From the NCBI GenBank assembly GCA_024637195.1, contig JAGXFN010000006.1:1-64000 (forward strand): a stretch of 64,000 nucleotides of DNA. The letters run 5' to 3'. Source of the stretch: Arcobacter sp. (lineage in GTDB: Bacteria; Campylobacterota; Campylobacteria; Campylobacterales; Sulfurimonadaceae). The notes under the pieces were generated by a model. The model worked only from the letters and a program-made list of their open reading frames with translations, did not search any database and was not told where the DNA came from. Below, piece after piece: positions 43,934 to 54,587 of this stretch. A program made the position numbers and the translations under genes. Numbering within the stretch: the first letter of the stretch is position 1; every line of letters starts with the position of its first letter.

Positions 43934-44644
43934 TTATCCTAGTATTCGTTCTAAAACTTGTTCATAAGCGACTTTGAGACCGCCTAAACCTTGACGGAAT
44001 CTATCTTTGTCCATCTTCTCGCCTGTCTTCATATCCCAAAAACGGCAGTTGTCCGGTGAGATTTCGTCGATCAGGATGATATTTCCATCTTTGTCTTTTC
44101 CAAACTCGAGTTTGAAGTCGACAAGATTTAGCCCTTTTTGCGCGAAGTAAGGTTTCAAGATGTCATTGATCTGGCGCGCCATGCGGCGAAGCTTGTCTAG
44201 TTCATCTTGAAAATCGACAAGGCCCAGGATCAGAGCATGCTGGTCATTAAGTTTCGGATCACCAAGTGCATCGTCTTTATAGTCAAACTCTACAAGGGTA
44301 AAAGGAAGGACTTTTCCGTCTTCGATACCAAGGTTTTTACTCAGACTTCCTGTGGCGATATTGCGGACAATGACCTCGATCAAGATCACATCGACTTTTT
44401 TGTGAAGCATGTGGTTGTCGTCGAGCATCTTTACGAAGTGTGTTGGAATTCCACGGCTCTGAAGCAGTTTGAACAGTTCGGTTGAGATCTTGTTGTTCAG
44501 CGCACCTTTGCCCGCTTCGCTTGATTTTTTCTCGCCGTTAAAGGCAGTCAGATCATCTTTAAACTCTGATATCACCAGGTTTTCATCATCCGTTAGGAAA
44601 AGTTTTTTTGCTTTTCCTTCATAAAGTAACTCTCTTTTTTCCAT
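43934..44644 (-). CDS. purC: SAICAR synthetase
   Basis: PurC joins CAIR and aspartate with ATP in purine synthesis. The 236-residue protein has the ATP-loop region [19 protein letters not shown] and [11 protein letters not shown]. The length is standard. It lies 8 bases upstream of purS and 5 bases downstream of ctpA, so all five genes from ctpA to the SH3-like protein are likely one transcript. Confidence 0.97.
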   Translation of the reverse strand: MEKRELLYEGKAKKLFLTDDENLVISEFKDDLTAFNGEKKSSEAGKGALNNKISTELFKLLQSRGIPTHFVKMLDDNHMLHKKVDVILIEVIVRNIATGSLSKNLGIEDGKVLPFTLVEFDYKDDALGDPKLNDQHALILGLVDFQDELDKLRRMARQINDILKPYFAQKGLNLVDFKLEFGKDKDGNIILIDEISPDNCRFWDMKTGEKMDKDRFRQGLGGLKVAYEQVLERILG

Positions 44645-44649
44645 TTTTT

Positions 44650-45972
44650 TTATTTCCCTTTCATAATCTGAAGTGCTTTTGTGATCGCTACGGCTTCTTT
44701 GAGTTGAAGATCTTTGTTCAGGTCTTCTTCTGTAATGGTATCGCTTGCTTCTTTTTTCTCTTTTTCCGGTGTTTCACCGTCGATTTTTGCTAATTCACCC
44801 TCTAGGTGTTTTTTAAGATCGGCCTCTTTTATACTGAAACCGTTGTCGTGTGTCTTGATCTCGCCGGCTTGGACCAGGACATCGGGTTTGACTCCAACTG
44901 CCTGGATGGTGCGTCCGCTTGGAAGATAGTATCGTGCGATTGTAAGCTTGATCGCCTCCTCGTCTGTAATAGGCAGGATCACCTGGACAGAGCCTTTCCC
45001 AAAAGTGTTTTCACCGATAATAATGCCGCGCTTATGGTCTTGTAATGCCCCGGAGACGATCTCTGAGGCGGAGGCAGACCCTTCGTTGACAAGGACGACC
45101 AGAGGGGCCTTTTTGAAGGTGCCTGATGATGTCGCTGAGTAAACCTTCTCTTCTGATTTGTCACGTCCTTTTTGCGATACTATGACCCCCTCATCTACGA
45201 AGAGGTCGACCAGACCTACGGCTTGGTCAAGCAGACCGCCCGGGTTGTTTCTCAGGTCCAGGACGATTCCCTTGTTTTTATTTGAGGCTTTTTTCAACTC
45301 TTTTTCAATGCCCTCGACAACTTTTTTGTCAAAACTTGTCACCCTCAGATAAAGGATGTCATTTCCGATGTTCTTAGAGTAGACGGATTGTATCTTGATG
45401 ATGTCGCGAATGATGTCAATATTCAAAGGTTTTAATTCGTTCTTACGAATAATTGTAAGATTGATCGGTGTTCCCTTTTTACCCCGCATGATGTTGACGG
45501 CATCATCGATTGTCATATTCAAAGTAGATTGCTCATTAATCTTCAAAATGATGTCAGAAGCCTTGAGTCCCGCTTTGTCAGCTGGAGTTCCCTCTATCGG
45601 TGCGATAACGGTAAGCGCTCCGTCTTTGATGCCGACAGTGATGCCCAGACCGCCGAACTCACCGTCAGTCTGGATCTTCATGCTCTCAAAATGTTTTGCG
45701 TTCAAGAAAGTCGAGTGTGCATCAAGATTGGAAAGCATACCGCTAAGGGCCTTGTCCATAAGCTCTTCAATGGTCACAGGGTCTACATTGTACTTTTCTA
45801 CCAGACCTAGAACTTTTGTGAACTTTGCCAGTGATTGCAGACGTGAAGTCTGCACAGAGACGTCATCTATAACTTTCGCTTCCTCTTTCGCAACAAGCGA
45901 AGGAACGAAGAGAAGTGAGCCTGTGAGAAGTGTTGCGGTGAGCCCCAGAGCAATAAAGTTTCTTTTTTTCAT
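44650..45972 (-). CDS. ctpA: C-terminal processing (S41) peptidase
   Basis: This periplasmic serine protease degrades or trims exported proteins. The 440-residue protein has a signal peptide (about 1-30), an N-terminal helical part, a PDZ domain (about 95-170, GLGITVGI) and the S41 catalytic core with GSASASEI (Ser) and GKGSVQ (Lys). The start at 45972 is an ATG; the longer TTG at 45987 has no ribosome binding site. It heads the pur operon. Confidence 0.95.
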   Translation of the reverse strand: MKKRNFIALGLTATLLTGSLLFVPSLVAKEEAKVIDDVSVQTSRLQSLAKFTKVLGLVEKYNVDPVTIEELMDKALSGMLSNLDAHSTFLNAKHFESMKIQTDGEFGGLGITVGIKDGALTVIAPIEGTPADKAGLKASDIILKINEQSTLNMTIDDAVNIMRGKKGTPINLTIIRKNELKPLNIDIIRDIIKIQSVYSKNIGNDILYLRVTSFDKKVVEGIEKELKKASNKNKGIVLDLRNNPGGLLDQAVGLVDLFVDEGVIVSQKGRDKSEEKVYSATSSGTFKKAPLVVLVNEGSASASEIVSGALQDHKRGIIIGENTFGKGSVQVILPITDEEAIKLTIARYYLPSGRTIQAVGVKPDVLVQAGEIKTHDNGFSIKEADLKKHLEGELAKIDGETPEKEKKEASDTITEEDLNKDLQLKEAVAITKALQIMKGK

Positions 45973-46014
45973 TAAGACTTCTTTCAAAATTCAATCTGTA
46001 AAATTTAAGTAGGG

Positions 46015-46020
46015 ATTATA
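46015..46020 (-). promoter_or_regulatory. -10 box for the ctpA-purCSQ operon
   Basis: On the minus strand this reads TATAAT, leaving a leader of about 36 bases to the ctpA start. No convincing -35 is visible. Confidence 0.45.
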
Positions 46021-46109
46021 GGCTAAAGTGCCTGAAAAGTCTATAAGAGTTTCTGTGACGCGGGGGATAATTTTGCTTAAATTAACAAAAAAGAGACAAG
46101 ATTTTCATA

Positions 46110-46139
46110 CTTGACACTATGTGACTAAGGATGTATAAT
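46110..46139 (+). promoter_or_regulatory. Heat-shock promoter with HspR (HAIR-like) operator for clpB
   Basis: TTGACA (46111-46116) and TATAAT (46134-46139) lie 17 bases apart. CTTGACA-N7-ACTAAGG (46110-46130) occupies the same position as the grpE operator. The second half-site is weaker (4 of 7 to consensus). The two promoters also share TGACT and TGTATAAT, suggesting a common repressor. Confidence 0.6.
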
Positions 46140-46171
46140 ACTCTTCATATCAAAGTATTAAAGGACCGTCA

Positions 46172-48736
46172 ATGAAAAACATTTTTGAAAAACTTACTCA
46201 CCAGATGACAGAAGCCATAGAATCGGCGATCTCATTGGCCCTGCATAACCAAAATGCAGAGGTGGAATCTTTGCATCTTATCTGGGCGCAGCTGACAAAC
46301 TCCAACTCTGTCTTGTCGCAGCTTTTTAACAAGATGAATATCGACAAGACAGCGATCGAGCTCGACATCAAAAGCGAGGTGAATAAACTGCCCAAAAGCT
46401 CACAGCTGAGCAAAGAGAATATCCGCCTTTCGCGCGCCTTTACCAAAAGTCTCGAAGCGGCGCAGGCGTGGATGGTGCAAAACGGGGACAGCTATATCGC
46501 TGTGGATGCCTGGCTCTTGGCCAATTTGAAGTCCGATCCGATGAAGTCGATCTTTGGAAAATATGTCGACCTGATGGCGCTTGAGAAAAACCTCGAAGGA
46601 ATGCGCGGGGGCCAAAAGATAGAGTCGCAGAGTTCGGACGAGACCCTCGAGAGTCTGGACAAGTACGGTATCGACCTGACGATGGCTGCGGCAGAGGGGA
46701 AACTCTCTCCGGTGATAGGCCGAGATGAGGAGATTAACCGGATGATGCAGATCCTTATCCGTCAAAGTAAGAACAATCCAATCCTTCTGGGCGAACCGGG
46801 AGTGGGTAAAACAGCTCTGGCCGAGGGTTTGGCACAGAGGATCTACCATAAAGAAGTGCCTTTAAGCCTGCAGAACAAACGCCTTATTACCCTGGATATG
46901 AACGCTTTGATCGCAGGAGCGAAGTACCGCGGCGAATTTGAAGAGCGTTTAAAAGCCGTCATTGACGAGGTAAAGAAGAACGGAAATGTCATCTTGTTTA
47001 TTGATGAGATTCACACTATCATCGGCGCCGGCGGTGGCGAAGGAAGCATGGATGCGGCAAATATCCTGAAGCCTGCACTTGCGAGAGGAGAGCTGCATAC
47101 CATTGGCGCGACGACGCTCAAAGAGTATAGAAAATATTTCGAAAAGGATACGGCTCTGCAGCGGCGTTTTCAGCCGGTCGATGTGCCAGAACCGACGGTT
47201 AATCAGACCCTGCAGATCCTGCGCGGACTCAAAGAGCGTTTGGAGACCCACCACAATGTGACGATCACCGACGCTGCTCTGGTTTCCGCGGCCAAGCTCT
47301 CTGACCGCTATATCGCCGATCGCTTCCTGCCGGACAAGGCGATCGATCTGATCGACGAGGCTGCGGCGGAACTGAAGATGCAGATCGAATCCGAGCCGCA
47401 TGTCCTCTCAAGCATCAAACGCCAGATCTCGACACTTCAGGTCGAAAAAGAGGCGCTGAAGATGGAAAAGAGTGCCTCGAATGAAAAGCGCATCATCGAA
47501 GTTGAAAAAGAACTGGCCGATGCACAGGAAAAGCAGCGCTCGCTGGAAGGGCAGTTCGCTAACGAAAAAGCGGTCTTTGACAAGGCCGCCACGATCAAAC
47601 ATGAGATAGAAACGAAAAAACGCGAGGCTGAACTGGCAAAATCTAATGGCGAGTTCAACAAAGCGGCGGAGATCGAGTACGGCGATATTCCAAAACTCAA
47701 AGAACAGGAGATCGCACAGCAGCAGATCTGGGCAAAAATGCTTGAAGAGGGGACTTTGCTGCGAAACAGCGTGGATGAGAATGCTATTGCTTCTATCGTA
47801 AGCAAATGGACAAAGATCCCTGTGACCAAGATGTTACAAGGCGAAAAAGACAAGATCCTGCATATTCAGGAGGAACTTGACAAAGAGGTGATCGGCCAGT
47901 CAAAGGCGACCTTTGCCATCTCGCGCGCGATCAAACGCAACAAGGCGGGACTTTCGGACAAAGACCGTCCTATTGGGTCCTTTTTGTTTCTAGGACCGAC
48001 CGGAGTGGGGAAAACTCAGACTGCCAAAACGCTGGCAAAGTTTCTCTTTGACTCAGAGGAGGCAATGGTGCGCATCGATATGAGCGAATATATGGAGAAA
48101 CATGCTGTCTCGCGTCTAGTCGGTGCGCCTCCGGGATATGTGGGCTATGATGAAGGCGGACAGCTGACCGAAGCAGTCAGACGCAAGCCCTATTCGGTCA
48201 TTTTGCTCGATGAGGTCGAAAAGGCGCATCCTGATGTCTTCAATATCTTGCTGCAGGTCCTTGACGAGGGGAGGCTGACGGACAACAAGGGGGTAGTTGT
48301 TGATTTTACCAATACTATCATCATCCTGACCTCAAACATCGCCTCGGACAAGATCATGGCGGGCGCGGGAGAAGAGGTGGTCTTGGGCGAGCTAAAATCA
48401 CACTTCAAGCCCGAGTTTTTGAACCGTCTGGACGATATAGTCATCTTCAACCCTCTGGGTATGGAGCAGATAAAAGGGATCGTCGAACTCTTTTTTAGCG
48501 AGATAGAAGCAAAGGTGCAGGAGAGAAATATATCATTGAGTCTCAGCGACAGCGCAAAAGCACTGATCGCTACGGCGGGCTTTGACCCTGTGTACGGGGC
48601 AAGACCTCTAAAACGCGCGCTCTATCAGATGGTCGAAGACAAACTGGCTGATCTTATCCTCTCCGGCGAGATTGGCGAGGGAAGCCAGGTGGACTTTGAT
48701 GCCAAAGGCGATGAATTTGTCGTCAACATTAGCTGA
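46172..48736 (+). CDS. clpB: Disaggregase ClpB
   Basis: ClpB rescues aggregated proteins together with DnaK. The 854-residue protein has an N-terminal domain, NBD1 with Walker [11 protein letters not shown] (about 207) and [20 protein letters not shown], a coiled-coil middle domain (about 405-530) and NBD2 with [12 protein letters not shown] (about 610) and [12 protein letters not shown]. The full length suits ClpB. AAAGGA precedes the ATG at 46172. It is divergent from ctpA. Confidence 0.96.
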   Translation: MKNIFEKLTHQMTEAIESAISLALHNQNAEVESLHLIWAQLTNSNSVLSQLFNKMNIDKTAIELDIKSEVNKLPKSSQLSKENIRLSRAFTKSLEAAQAWMVQNGDSYIAVDAWLLANLKSDPMKSIFGKYVDLMALEKNLEGMRGGQKIESQSSDETLESLDKYGIDLTMAAAEGKLSPVIGRDEEINRMMQILIRQSKNNPILLGEPGVGKTALAEGLAQRIYHKEVPLSLQNKRLITLDMNALIAGAKYRGEFEERLKAVIDEVKKNGNVILFIDEIHTIIGAGGGEGSMDAANILKPALARGELHTIGATTLKEYRKYFEKDTALQRRFQPVDVPEPTVNQTLQILRGLKERLETHHNVTITDAALVSAAKLSDRYIADRFLPDKAIDLIDEAAAELKMQIESEPHVLSSIKRQISTLQVEKEALKMEKSASNEKRIIEVEKELADAQEKQRSLEGQFANEKAVFDKAATIKHEIETKKREAELAKSNGEFNKAAEIEYGDIPKLKEQEIAQQQIWAKMLEEGTLLRNSVDENAIASIVSKWTKIPVTKMLQGEKDKILHIQEELDKEVIGQSKATFAISRAIKRNKAGLSDKDRPIGSFLFLGPTGVGKTQTAKTLAKFLFDSEEAMVRIDMSEYMEKHAVSRLVGAPPGYVGYDEGGQLTEAVRRKPYSVILLDEVEKAHPDVFNILLQVLDEGRLTDNKGVVVDFTNTIIILTSNIASDKIMAGAGEEVVLGELKSHFKPEFLNRLDDIVIFNPLGMEQIKGIVELFFSEIEAKVQERNISLSLSDSAKALIATAGFDPVYGARPLKRALYQMVEDKLADLILSGEIGEGSQVDFDAKGDEFVVNIS

Positions 48737-48766
48737 TCATTAAGAGAAAGTGTCTATACTTTGATT

Positions 48767-49114
48767 ATGAAAACACTACTCTTTTTAGCGATGATCACAG
48801 CAGGCCTCTTTGCCTGCACGGGCGACTGCCTTACCTGTCATCCGAGCCTGGTGCCGACGATAGATAAAGACGAGCGCCATAAGCCGATGCGTACCTGCAT
48901 CAAGTGCCATTCGGCCGAAGCGAGTGCGATGGCAGAGTGCGGAAGCGATTGCTTCGCCTGCCATCCTATGTCAAAGATAAACGGTCTGGGGATCAAAGAA
49001 CATGACGTAATACAAGGATGCAGGGATTGCCATCTGCAACTGACACAGCAGCTGTTTGGCATCGGGGAGAAAGGTCAGTCAATGCTCAAAGAAACGCTTT
49101 TTAATCTAGACTAG
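48767..49114 (+). CDS. Small exported tetraheme cytochrome c
   Basis: The 115-residue protein has a signal peptide (about 1-17) and four heme-attachment CXXCH motifs: CLTCH, CIKCH, CFACH and CRDCH. Additional His and Met residues could be axial ligands. The string LFAC near the cleavage site could be a weak lipobox. It is probably a periplasmic electron carrier; the partner is unknown. The frame opens at 48761, but the ATG at 48767 is preferred. The stop overlaps the convergent gene by 4 bases. Confidence 0.85.
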   Translation: MKTLLFLAMITAGLFACTGDCLTCHPSLVPTIDKDERHKPMRTCIKCHSAEASAMAECGSDCFACHPMSKINGLGIKEHDVIQGCRDCHLQLTQQLFGIGEKGQSMLKETLFNLD

Positions 49115-49641
49115 ACGTAAAACGCTTTTTCACTCTTGTCAAGCTCTTTGAGCATCTGCTCTAAAAATCGCTGGGCGTGGGAGATGATCTTTTCCGTCTG
49201 CTCAAAAGGTTTGATCTCTTTTTCCATCGCCTTATCCATTGCATTGACCAGCCCGTTCTTGGCAAAGTTGAGAAGGGTGTCGTCATTTTTCTCTTTAAGC
49301 GGCTGAAAGAGGTTGGAGATATTTTGGGTGAGCTTATTGATCGGCTGTGTCAGCGAAGAACCTTCGTTCAAGCCGGCAACAAAGTTGTCGATGTTCGGCT
49401 GCGCCATTTTCAAAAAGGTCTCTATCTCTTTTCTATCCTGCGCATCGATGCCATCTCCCTCGTAAGAGAAGGAGAAGGATTCCATAGAGGAAAAGGATAA
49501 AGATTTCCCCTTATCGTTTTCACTGTATTGCAAAGATTTTTCATTATTGAAGTCAAGTCCGATGACGTCACCGCTGCTTGTTCTGATGTCGATAGAGAGT
49601 GCATGTTGGGAATAGGCGTTTAAAGCACTGTTTACATTCAT
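49111..49641 (-). CDS. Unidentified cytoplasmic protein
   Basis: The 176-residue protein has a beta-rich N-terminal half (SIDIRTSSGDVIGLDF) and a helical C-terminal half with a long amphipathic segment. No signal peptide, membrane helix or cysteine is present. A moderately conserved style and normal codon usage suggest a real gene; I do not recognise a family. It converges with the cytochrome gene and is divergent from the MFS gene. Confidence 0.6.
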   Translation of the reverse strand: MNVNSALNAYSQHALSIDIRTSSGDVIGLDFNNEKSLQYSENDKGKSLSFSSMESFSFSYEGDGIDAQDRKEIETFLKMAQPNIDNFVAGLNEGSSLTQPINKLTQNISNLFQPLKEKNDDTLLNFAKNGLVNAMDKAMEKEIKPFEQTEKIISHAQRFLEQMLKELDKSEKAFYV

Positions 49642-49736
49642 GATTGATTCTTTTATTGGTTTTGTCAGATAATATCGGCAAATCAGAACAAATGTTTATT
49701 GGTTACAATGTCAAAGATAATTTTTAAAGTAGAACA

Positions 49737-50960
49737 ATGAGCAAAGACGTCGACACATCAAGTGCTAAAATAAAATACAGCGTACACGGCTTTTTTATCT
49801 CTATCGCAACAACAGTGGCGGAGCCGGCTACGATCTTGCCTCTGATGGTCTACTACTTTTCAGGCTCAGCGCTTCTGGTCGGTCTTTTTGCCTCCTTGTT
49901 AAAGGGCGGCTCTGTCCTGGTTCAGCTCTTTGCCGCCTTTTATGCCCAGTCATATCCCCGCATGATGCCCTACCTCTACGCAGTATTTGCCGCACGCTTT
50001 TTTGCCTGGTTTTTTATCGGAGCCATGGTCTATCTTTTTGGCGAAGAGTATCCTAATATCGCTCTTTTAAGCATAGGAATCGGTCTTTTTATCTTCTCCT
50101 TCGCCGCCGGTTTCGGCTCAGTCTATTTTAACGAGATCATCGCCAAGGTCTTTTCTAACAAAGAGCGGGGTAAGGTCATCGCGATCCGGCAGTTTTTCAT
50201 GGGCTTGGGCGCTATAGCAAGCGGAGCGAGTGCGGGTTGGGTCATGTCGCATTTTGAACCGCCGCACTCTTTTGGGCTTTTGTTTATCTTCTCGGCGCTG
50301 TTGATGAGCATCGGTATCTTTGCCTTTGCGAGCATACCCGAGCCGATCAAGACGAAGGTGGGCATCAAAGAAAAGAGTTTTAGAAAGTTTATCCTTAACA
50401 GTCAAAAGGTACTCAAAGAGGACCTGCGCCTGCGCCGCCAGATCATCACCTATCTTCTAGCCTATGCCCATCTGCTCTCGCTTCCTTTTATTATCTTGGA
50501 CGTGAGTGAAAGGATGGAGCTTGACGGGATGGCCATCGGACTCTTTATCTCGGCTCAGATGAGCGGAGGGATGCTGAGCAACCTTCTGTGGGCCCGCTGC
50601 TCCTCTAAGGGAAGAAACCTTATGATCATCCATCTCTCCTTTCTTCTGTATATCTTTTGGATAGTGATGGCGCTTGGAAGCGAAAGCGTGTATGCCTTTG
50701 TCGCGCTCTTTTTTGCTTTGGGCGCTGCTATGGACGGGATGCGTCTTGCTTTTTCGAACATGATCCTGATCATAGCGCCCGAAGAAAAACGTCCCGTCTA
50801 TATCGCGCTGCAGTCAAATCTGAGCTCCCTCGGGCTCTTCTTCTCCATCCCAGGAGCGCTGATCTTGCAATACTTTTCATACGGAGTCCTTTATGGCGTG
50901 ACACTGCTTTTTTTGACAGCAGGCTTTGTCTACTCGTTTCGCCTAAGAGAAGAGGTCTGA
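49737..50960 (+). CDS. Major facilitator superfamily transporter
   Basis: The 407-residue protein has about 12 hydrophobic helices, with a Lys/Arg-rich loop between the halves (about 210-240). The first loop carries a weak MFS motif. The substrate cannot be inferred. The 96-base upstream gap has no strong promoter. It runs towards the EI24 gene convergently, ending 11 bases from its stop. Confidence 0.8.
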   Translation: MSKDVDTSSAKIKYSVHGFFISIATTVAEPATILPLMVYYFSGSALLVGLFASLLKGGSVLVQLFAAFYAQSYPRMMPYLYAVFAARFFAWFFIGAMVYLFGEEYPNIALLSIGIGLFIFSFAAGFGSVYFNEIIAKVFSNKERGKVIAIRQFFMGLGAIASGASAGWVMSHFEPPHSFGLLFIFSALLMSIGIFAFASIPEPIKTKVGIKEKSFRKFILNSQKVLKEDLRLRRQIITYLLAYAHLLSLPFIILDVSERMELDGMAIGLFISAQMSGGMLSNLLWARCSSKGRNLMIIHLSFLLYIFWIVMALGSESVYAFVALFFALGAAMDGMRLAFSNMILIIAPEEKRPVYIALQSNLSSLGLFFSIPGALILQYFSYGVLYGVTLLFLTAGFVYSFRLREEV

Positions 50961-50970
50961 GACGCGCTCT

Positions 50971-51837
50971 TTACTCCTGCGCGGCACTTCTTAGCTCGAT
51001 GGTTTCATTGATAAAAAGATGACTCAGATAGATCACAAAAAAGAGCGGAAAAAATATTGCGACAAAGGGCAAGAGGGTCAGCAGGTAGATCAAAAAGGTA
51101 CGCAGACGGATCTGGTTTCCCATAAGGGCCATGATGCGGAAATACTCCGCTTTGGTGTTGACCGTCGAGCCCACGTCAAAGATAAGCATTTTGTGAAAAA
51201 AGTAGTAGGCCGGAAGGTTAAAGGCAATGATATTAATAAACGGGATGAAATAAAAAGGGATCAGCAGCAAGTAGAGCAGGAGCATCACCAGAAACGATTT
51301 TATCGCGTACCAGACGATCTCAAAAAGATTGCCGTGGCCTTTGATCGCGAAGGGCGGATAGTGGCGCGACTTGAGTTTTCTGACAACAAGGGGCGTAAAA
51401 AAACCGACAATAAAGACGGCAATAATAACAGAGAAGAGGAGCACAAAGTAGCCCGCCGCCAAAAAGATGATCTTCTCGATGATCCAGCGCAGGATATCAT
51501 TTTCAAGCATGCTTGAAAGTATCTGCGAGCTTTGAAGCGATTCAAAAAGTGCCATAGGATTGAAGTCCAATAAAGAGGAAGTCTCACTCTGGTTTGCGTC
51601 AAAGGTGATATTTACAGAACTCTGTGATGTCGTCTGTGTCGGTGTTGAGTACTCGGTACTTTTCTTTTCAATATACAGACTGTTTATCTTATTGTTAAGC
51701 ACCTGCATCCCATAGCTCAAAGAGACAAAGAGCAGAGCGATGGTAATGATCATCGGCAGCAGGGACAGTACAAGAAAATATGGGGTGAAAAAATCTTTGA
51801 GCGCGAGAGCAAAAAGATTCTTTTTTTTCATCATCAT
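50971..51837 (-). CDS. EI24-domain membrane protein
   Basis: The 288-residue protein has about six membrane helices and the EI24/CysZ-like segment AFNLPAYYFFHKMLIFDVGSTV. A Ser/Thr/Gln-rich loop (about 48-80) lies after the first helix. EI24/CysZ proteins include a sulfate permease, but the role of this subfamily is uncertain. AAAGGA lies 8 bases before the first of three consecutive ATG codons. Confidence 0.7.
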   Translation of the reverse strand: MMMKKKNLFALALKDFFTPYFLVLSLLPMIITIALLFVSLSYGMQVLNNKINSLYIEKKSTEYSTPTQTTSQSSVNITFDANQSETSSLLDFNPMALFESLQSSQILSSMLENDILRWIIEKIIFLAAGYFVLLFSVIIAVFIVGFFTPLVVRKLKSRHYPPFAIKGHGNLFEIVWYAIKSFLVMLLLYLLLIPFYFIPFINIIAFNLPAYYFFHKMLIFDVGSTVNTKAEYFRIMALMGNQIRLRTFLIYLLTLLPFVAIFFPLFFVIYLSHLFINETIELRSAAQE

Positions 51838-51873
51838 AAGCGACTTCCTTTGATTATTGGTCTTGCATTATAG

Positions 51874-53106
51874 CTACTTCATGGTTAAGGCGCGAAGCGT
51901 CAAGGCCGTCGCATTGGCATTTCCATACCAGTTGAATCGAAACATTCCAAAGGCTTCTCCGCCAAAGAGCGCCTCTCTTGAGGGGAGATAGGCATACGCT
52001 TCTTTTTCGACAATGCCTTTTTCAAGTGTCTGTTCAAGCTTGTTCAGAAGTTTTTTAAAAAAGAAACCGCGCTCTGCAGTGGGTTTGAGGCTCTTTAGGA
52101 TGATAAGGTGCTCGGCGATTTCGGTATAGGCTTCAAGCCTTGGATGCCTTAAAAGAAAGCGGGCTCTTTTTTTTGCCCGATTGATGACCAGGTCTCTGTC
52201 TTCTTGGATGCACAAAGTGTCGGCCTTGTAGGCTTTGGCATAAGCCAGATAAAAGTGCGAAGGTCGGGTATACCACAGTGCACAGTTCTGCTCTTTTTTG
52301 GCAAGGATGATCTCATGGGTAAGCTTGCAGGCTGACTCTTTGGCTTCTCGGCTCTCACTCGGCAAGGCCTCTATATTGTTCTCATATAAGGAGAGCGAGG
52401 TCAAAATGTTGAGGTTGACAACGCAATCAACATCATTGACGAGATCCATAATGCGGTTTACCGGTTTTTCCGGGGCCTCCGCCTCTGCCCAGGTCAAAAA
52501 GGCACCGCTGTCTTTTTGCTTCCAGGGAAGATTGAGCGGATGTTCTTGCGTGCGGTTAAGATCTCTGTACCGTGCGCTGCTGATGACGAAATCGTCTAAA
52601 AAATGCCGTTTCTGTCCGCTGATATAAAACCAGACAAAGGCCTGTGACGAGGTGTCAAAGTCATTTCCCACATCAAGAATACGCATGGTGGTGTTGTACC
52701 ACTGTGTATCAAAACTTCGGATCCACTCCCCCTCATCGCCTTGCAATAGAGGCCAGAAGGCGATGGTACCTTTGGTTTCACCGGTCTGCCGGGCATCATC
52801 GGTGTAATTGAGCATCTGTGTGTTGGCGAGCTCAAAGAGTTTCTCTATCTTGGGGAGTTCATACATTTGATGGAGTTCATGCAAAAGGATAAGGGTCTGC
52901 AACGTCATAAAGGCATTGGATTCAGGGATCTCTTTTTGAATTCTTACATATTTTGGATAGCTCGGCCATGTGCCGACATATCGGCTGATGGGGTGCTCTT
53001 TTATCTGGGTGTTTTGAATGAAAGCATAGAGTTTGGCTTCCAAAGCAGGAAGGGGCTGCTTTGCCCAAAGACTGAGGGCAAGGCTGAGTAATAAAAAAGA
53101 TCTCAC
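51874..53106 (-). CDS. Exported all-helical protein of unknown function
   Basis: The 410-residue protein has a signal peptide (about 1-15) and a mature part rich in aromatic and Trp residues with repeated helix pairs (TLQTLILLHELHQMY, ILTSLSLYENN, ATALTLRALTMK). This is reminiscent of alpha/alpha-toroid folds (squalene-cyclase or glycosidase-like). No catalytic motif is visible. It overlaps the upstream YceI gene by 4 bases, so the two are coupled. Confidence 0.55.
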   Translation of the reverse strand: MRSFLLLSLALSLWAKQPLPALEAKLYAFIQNTQIKEHPISRYVGTWPSYPKYVRIQKEIPESNAFMTLQTLILLHELHQMYELPKIEKLFELANTQMLNYTDDARQTGETKGTIAFWPLLQGDEGEWIRSFDTQWYNTTMRILDVGNDFDTSSQAFVWFYISGQKRHFLDDFVISSARYRDLNRTQEHPLNLPWKQKDSGAFLTWAEAEAPEKPVNRIMDLVNDVDCVVNLNILTSLSLYENNIEALPSESREAKESACKLTHEIILAKKEQNCALWYTRPSHFYLAYAKAYKADTLCIQEDRDLVINRAKKRARFLLRHPRLEAYTEIAEHLIILKSLKPTAERGFFFKKLLNKLEQTLEKGIVEKEAYAYLPSREALFGGEAFGMFRFNWYGNANATALTLRALTMK

Positions 53107-53636
53107 TGTTTAAGAAGAACGGCTTTTGCAAAAAGATCGATCTGATCGCGTACGCACATAAACATCATGCAAGGTATCTCAACTCCAAAATCACTCATCA
53201 AGATCATCGAGGTAGCGCTGATCGAGAGGGTGTTGTCTGCAAGGTTAATCACTGCATCAAAGTTGAGATCTTTTTTCTGGCCGTGAAAATCAAGCACTCC
53301 TGACAAGGTGTATGTATGTTCACCCTTGTTCTTTGATACGTTTGTGATCGTGTAGGTGGCAAGCGGGAATACTGCGGAATTGACAGTTTCGTACATGTTC
53401 TTATCCCGGTCGCTGTTGTCACTGCTAAAAAATTCCATCTCTACGGAGATGGTTCCTTTGAGGCTTGCAATATCGTCTGCTTCCATCATTAGATCTGTGC
53501 GGAGTCTGTTGTTAAGCGGATCGATTGTCTTATCCATCATCATTTCGGTGTGTGCCGCGACAAAGCCCTCTTGGAGTGCCAGGTTGCCGGCAAGAAGAGG
53601 AAGTGTGCATAAAAAGAGAAGAAGAGTCTTTTTCAT
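53103..53636 (-). CDS. YceI-like periplasmic protein
   Basis: The 177-residue protein has a signal peptide (about 1-16) and the YceI pattern. After an N-terminal stretch of charged repeats it has ISVEMEFFSSDN, then FPLATYTITNV, then GVLDFHGQKKDLNFDAVI. Members of this family bind polyprenoid lipids in a beta-barrel. It is followed by an exported helical protein in the same operon. There is an unusual Met-rich C-terminal MMFMCVRD. Confidence 0.7.
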   Translation of the reverse strand: MKKTLLLFLCTLPLLAGNLALQEGFVAAHTEMMMDKTIDPLNNRLRTDLMMEADDIASLKGTISVEMEFFSSDNSDRDKNMYETVNSAVFPLATYTITNVSKNKGEHTYTLSGVLDFHGQKKDLNFDAVINLADNTLSISATSMILMSDFGVEIPCMMFMCVRDQIDLFAKAVLLKQ

Positions 53637-53681
53637 TTTCGTCCTTTAGAAAAATTTAATTTAATTATAGAATTAATTTTA

Positions 53682-54587
53682 TCAGTGCAGAAGTCCGGAA
53701 AGTGCAAGTGTCAATCCTAATCCCGAGGCAATCCAACCGACTAAGAGCATCACGTAGGCAAGTTTTTTAAGATCGGTCTCTTTGCTCAGCGTGATAAATA
53801 CGATGACATTATAGTAAGAGATTGTAAAAGGGTAAAGCATGGCTAAGGCCAGTGGCAGCTGCGCATAGGAGAGGCCGTAGCTTCCGACAAAGAGCAGAGC
53901 AATAAAAAGATGCTGCTTATGCTCTTTTATCCGGATAAAAAATGCACCGAGCAGGCCAAGCAGATGAAAGAAGATGATCGTGTAGGTGTATTCGCTCCAG
54001 ATCATCAGCCCCTTGTGACGAGAGAGGGTCTCGAAAAGATTAGAATCCAGAAATATCCAGAGTATCAAAGGCAGATAGGCAGAAAAAGAGCAGGCTCTCT
54101 CTCCTGTCTGCTCCGTTTTGTAATTGTATAGCGAGATAGCACTGATGAGTGCAATAAAAGAGAAAAATATCGCCATCCACTCTCTGTGATCGACCAGCGT
54201 GGTAAAAGCATAGGTGCCTACGGTGTAGGCAATGGCCAAGGCCAAAAGAAGCTCATATCGCTGATGCTCTTTAAAAAGGTAGATGCTCAAGGGGCCCATA
54301 ATACCCACAGACAGCCCCAAAAGCGCAAGCGTAAACGGGGTATAATCAGGGTAGAAAAACGACAAGACAAGCTGCAATGTCAAGGCGATATAGATCTTGT
54401 GTATAGGATTCGTGAGCTTGCCCCAGGCGTAACCACTGAGCAGCGTACCGGTTACACCACCAAGAAAGAGCGGAAAAAGTTTGAACAGATCGGAGTGGTA
54501 GTGTTGGGTGATCCCTGTCTGCACGATAAGCAGATAGTAGCTGAGCTCAAAGCCCAGTAGCAAGACCAAAGCCGAAAAATGGATCAT
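53682..54587 (-). CDS. Polytopic membrane protein linked to the CcoN-like module
   Basis: The 301-residue protein has about ten hydrophobic helices and no recognised motif. Scattered His residues lie near the membrane ends (for example in ITQHYHSD). The topology recalls small transporters, possibly MFS-derived. It overlaps the CcoN-like gene by 4 bases, so the two are co-translated. I cannot name its substrate. Confidence 0.6.
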   Translation of the reverse strand: MIHFSALVLLLGFELSYYLLIVQTGITQHYHSDLFKLFPLFLGGVTGTLLSGYAWGKLTNPIHKIYIALTLQLVLSFFYPDYTPFTLALLGLSVGIMGPLSIYLFKEHQRYELLLALAIAYTVGTYAFTTLVDHREWMAIFFSFIALISAISLYNYKTEQTGERACSFSAYLPLILWIFLDSNLFETLSRHKGLMIWSEYTYTIIFFHLLGLLGAFFIRIKEHKQHLFIALLFVGSYGLSYAQLPLALAMLYPFTISYYNVIVFITLSKETDLKKLAYVMLLVGWIASGLGLTLALSGLLH

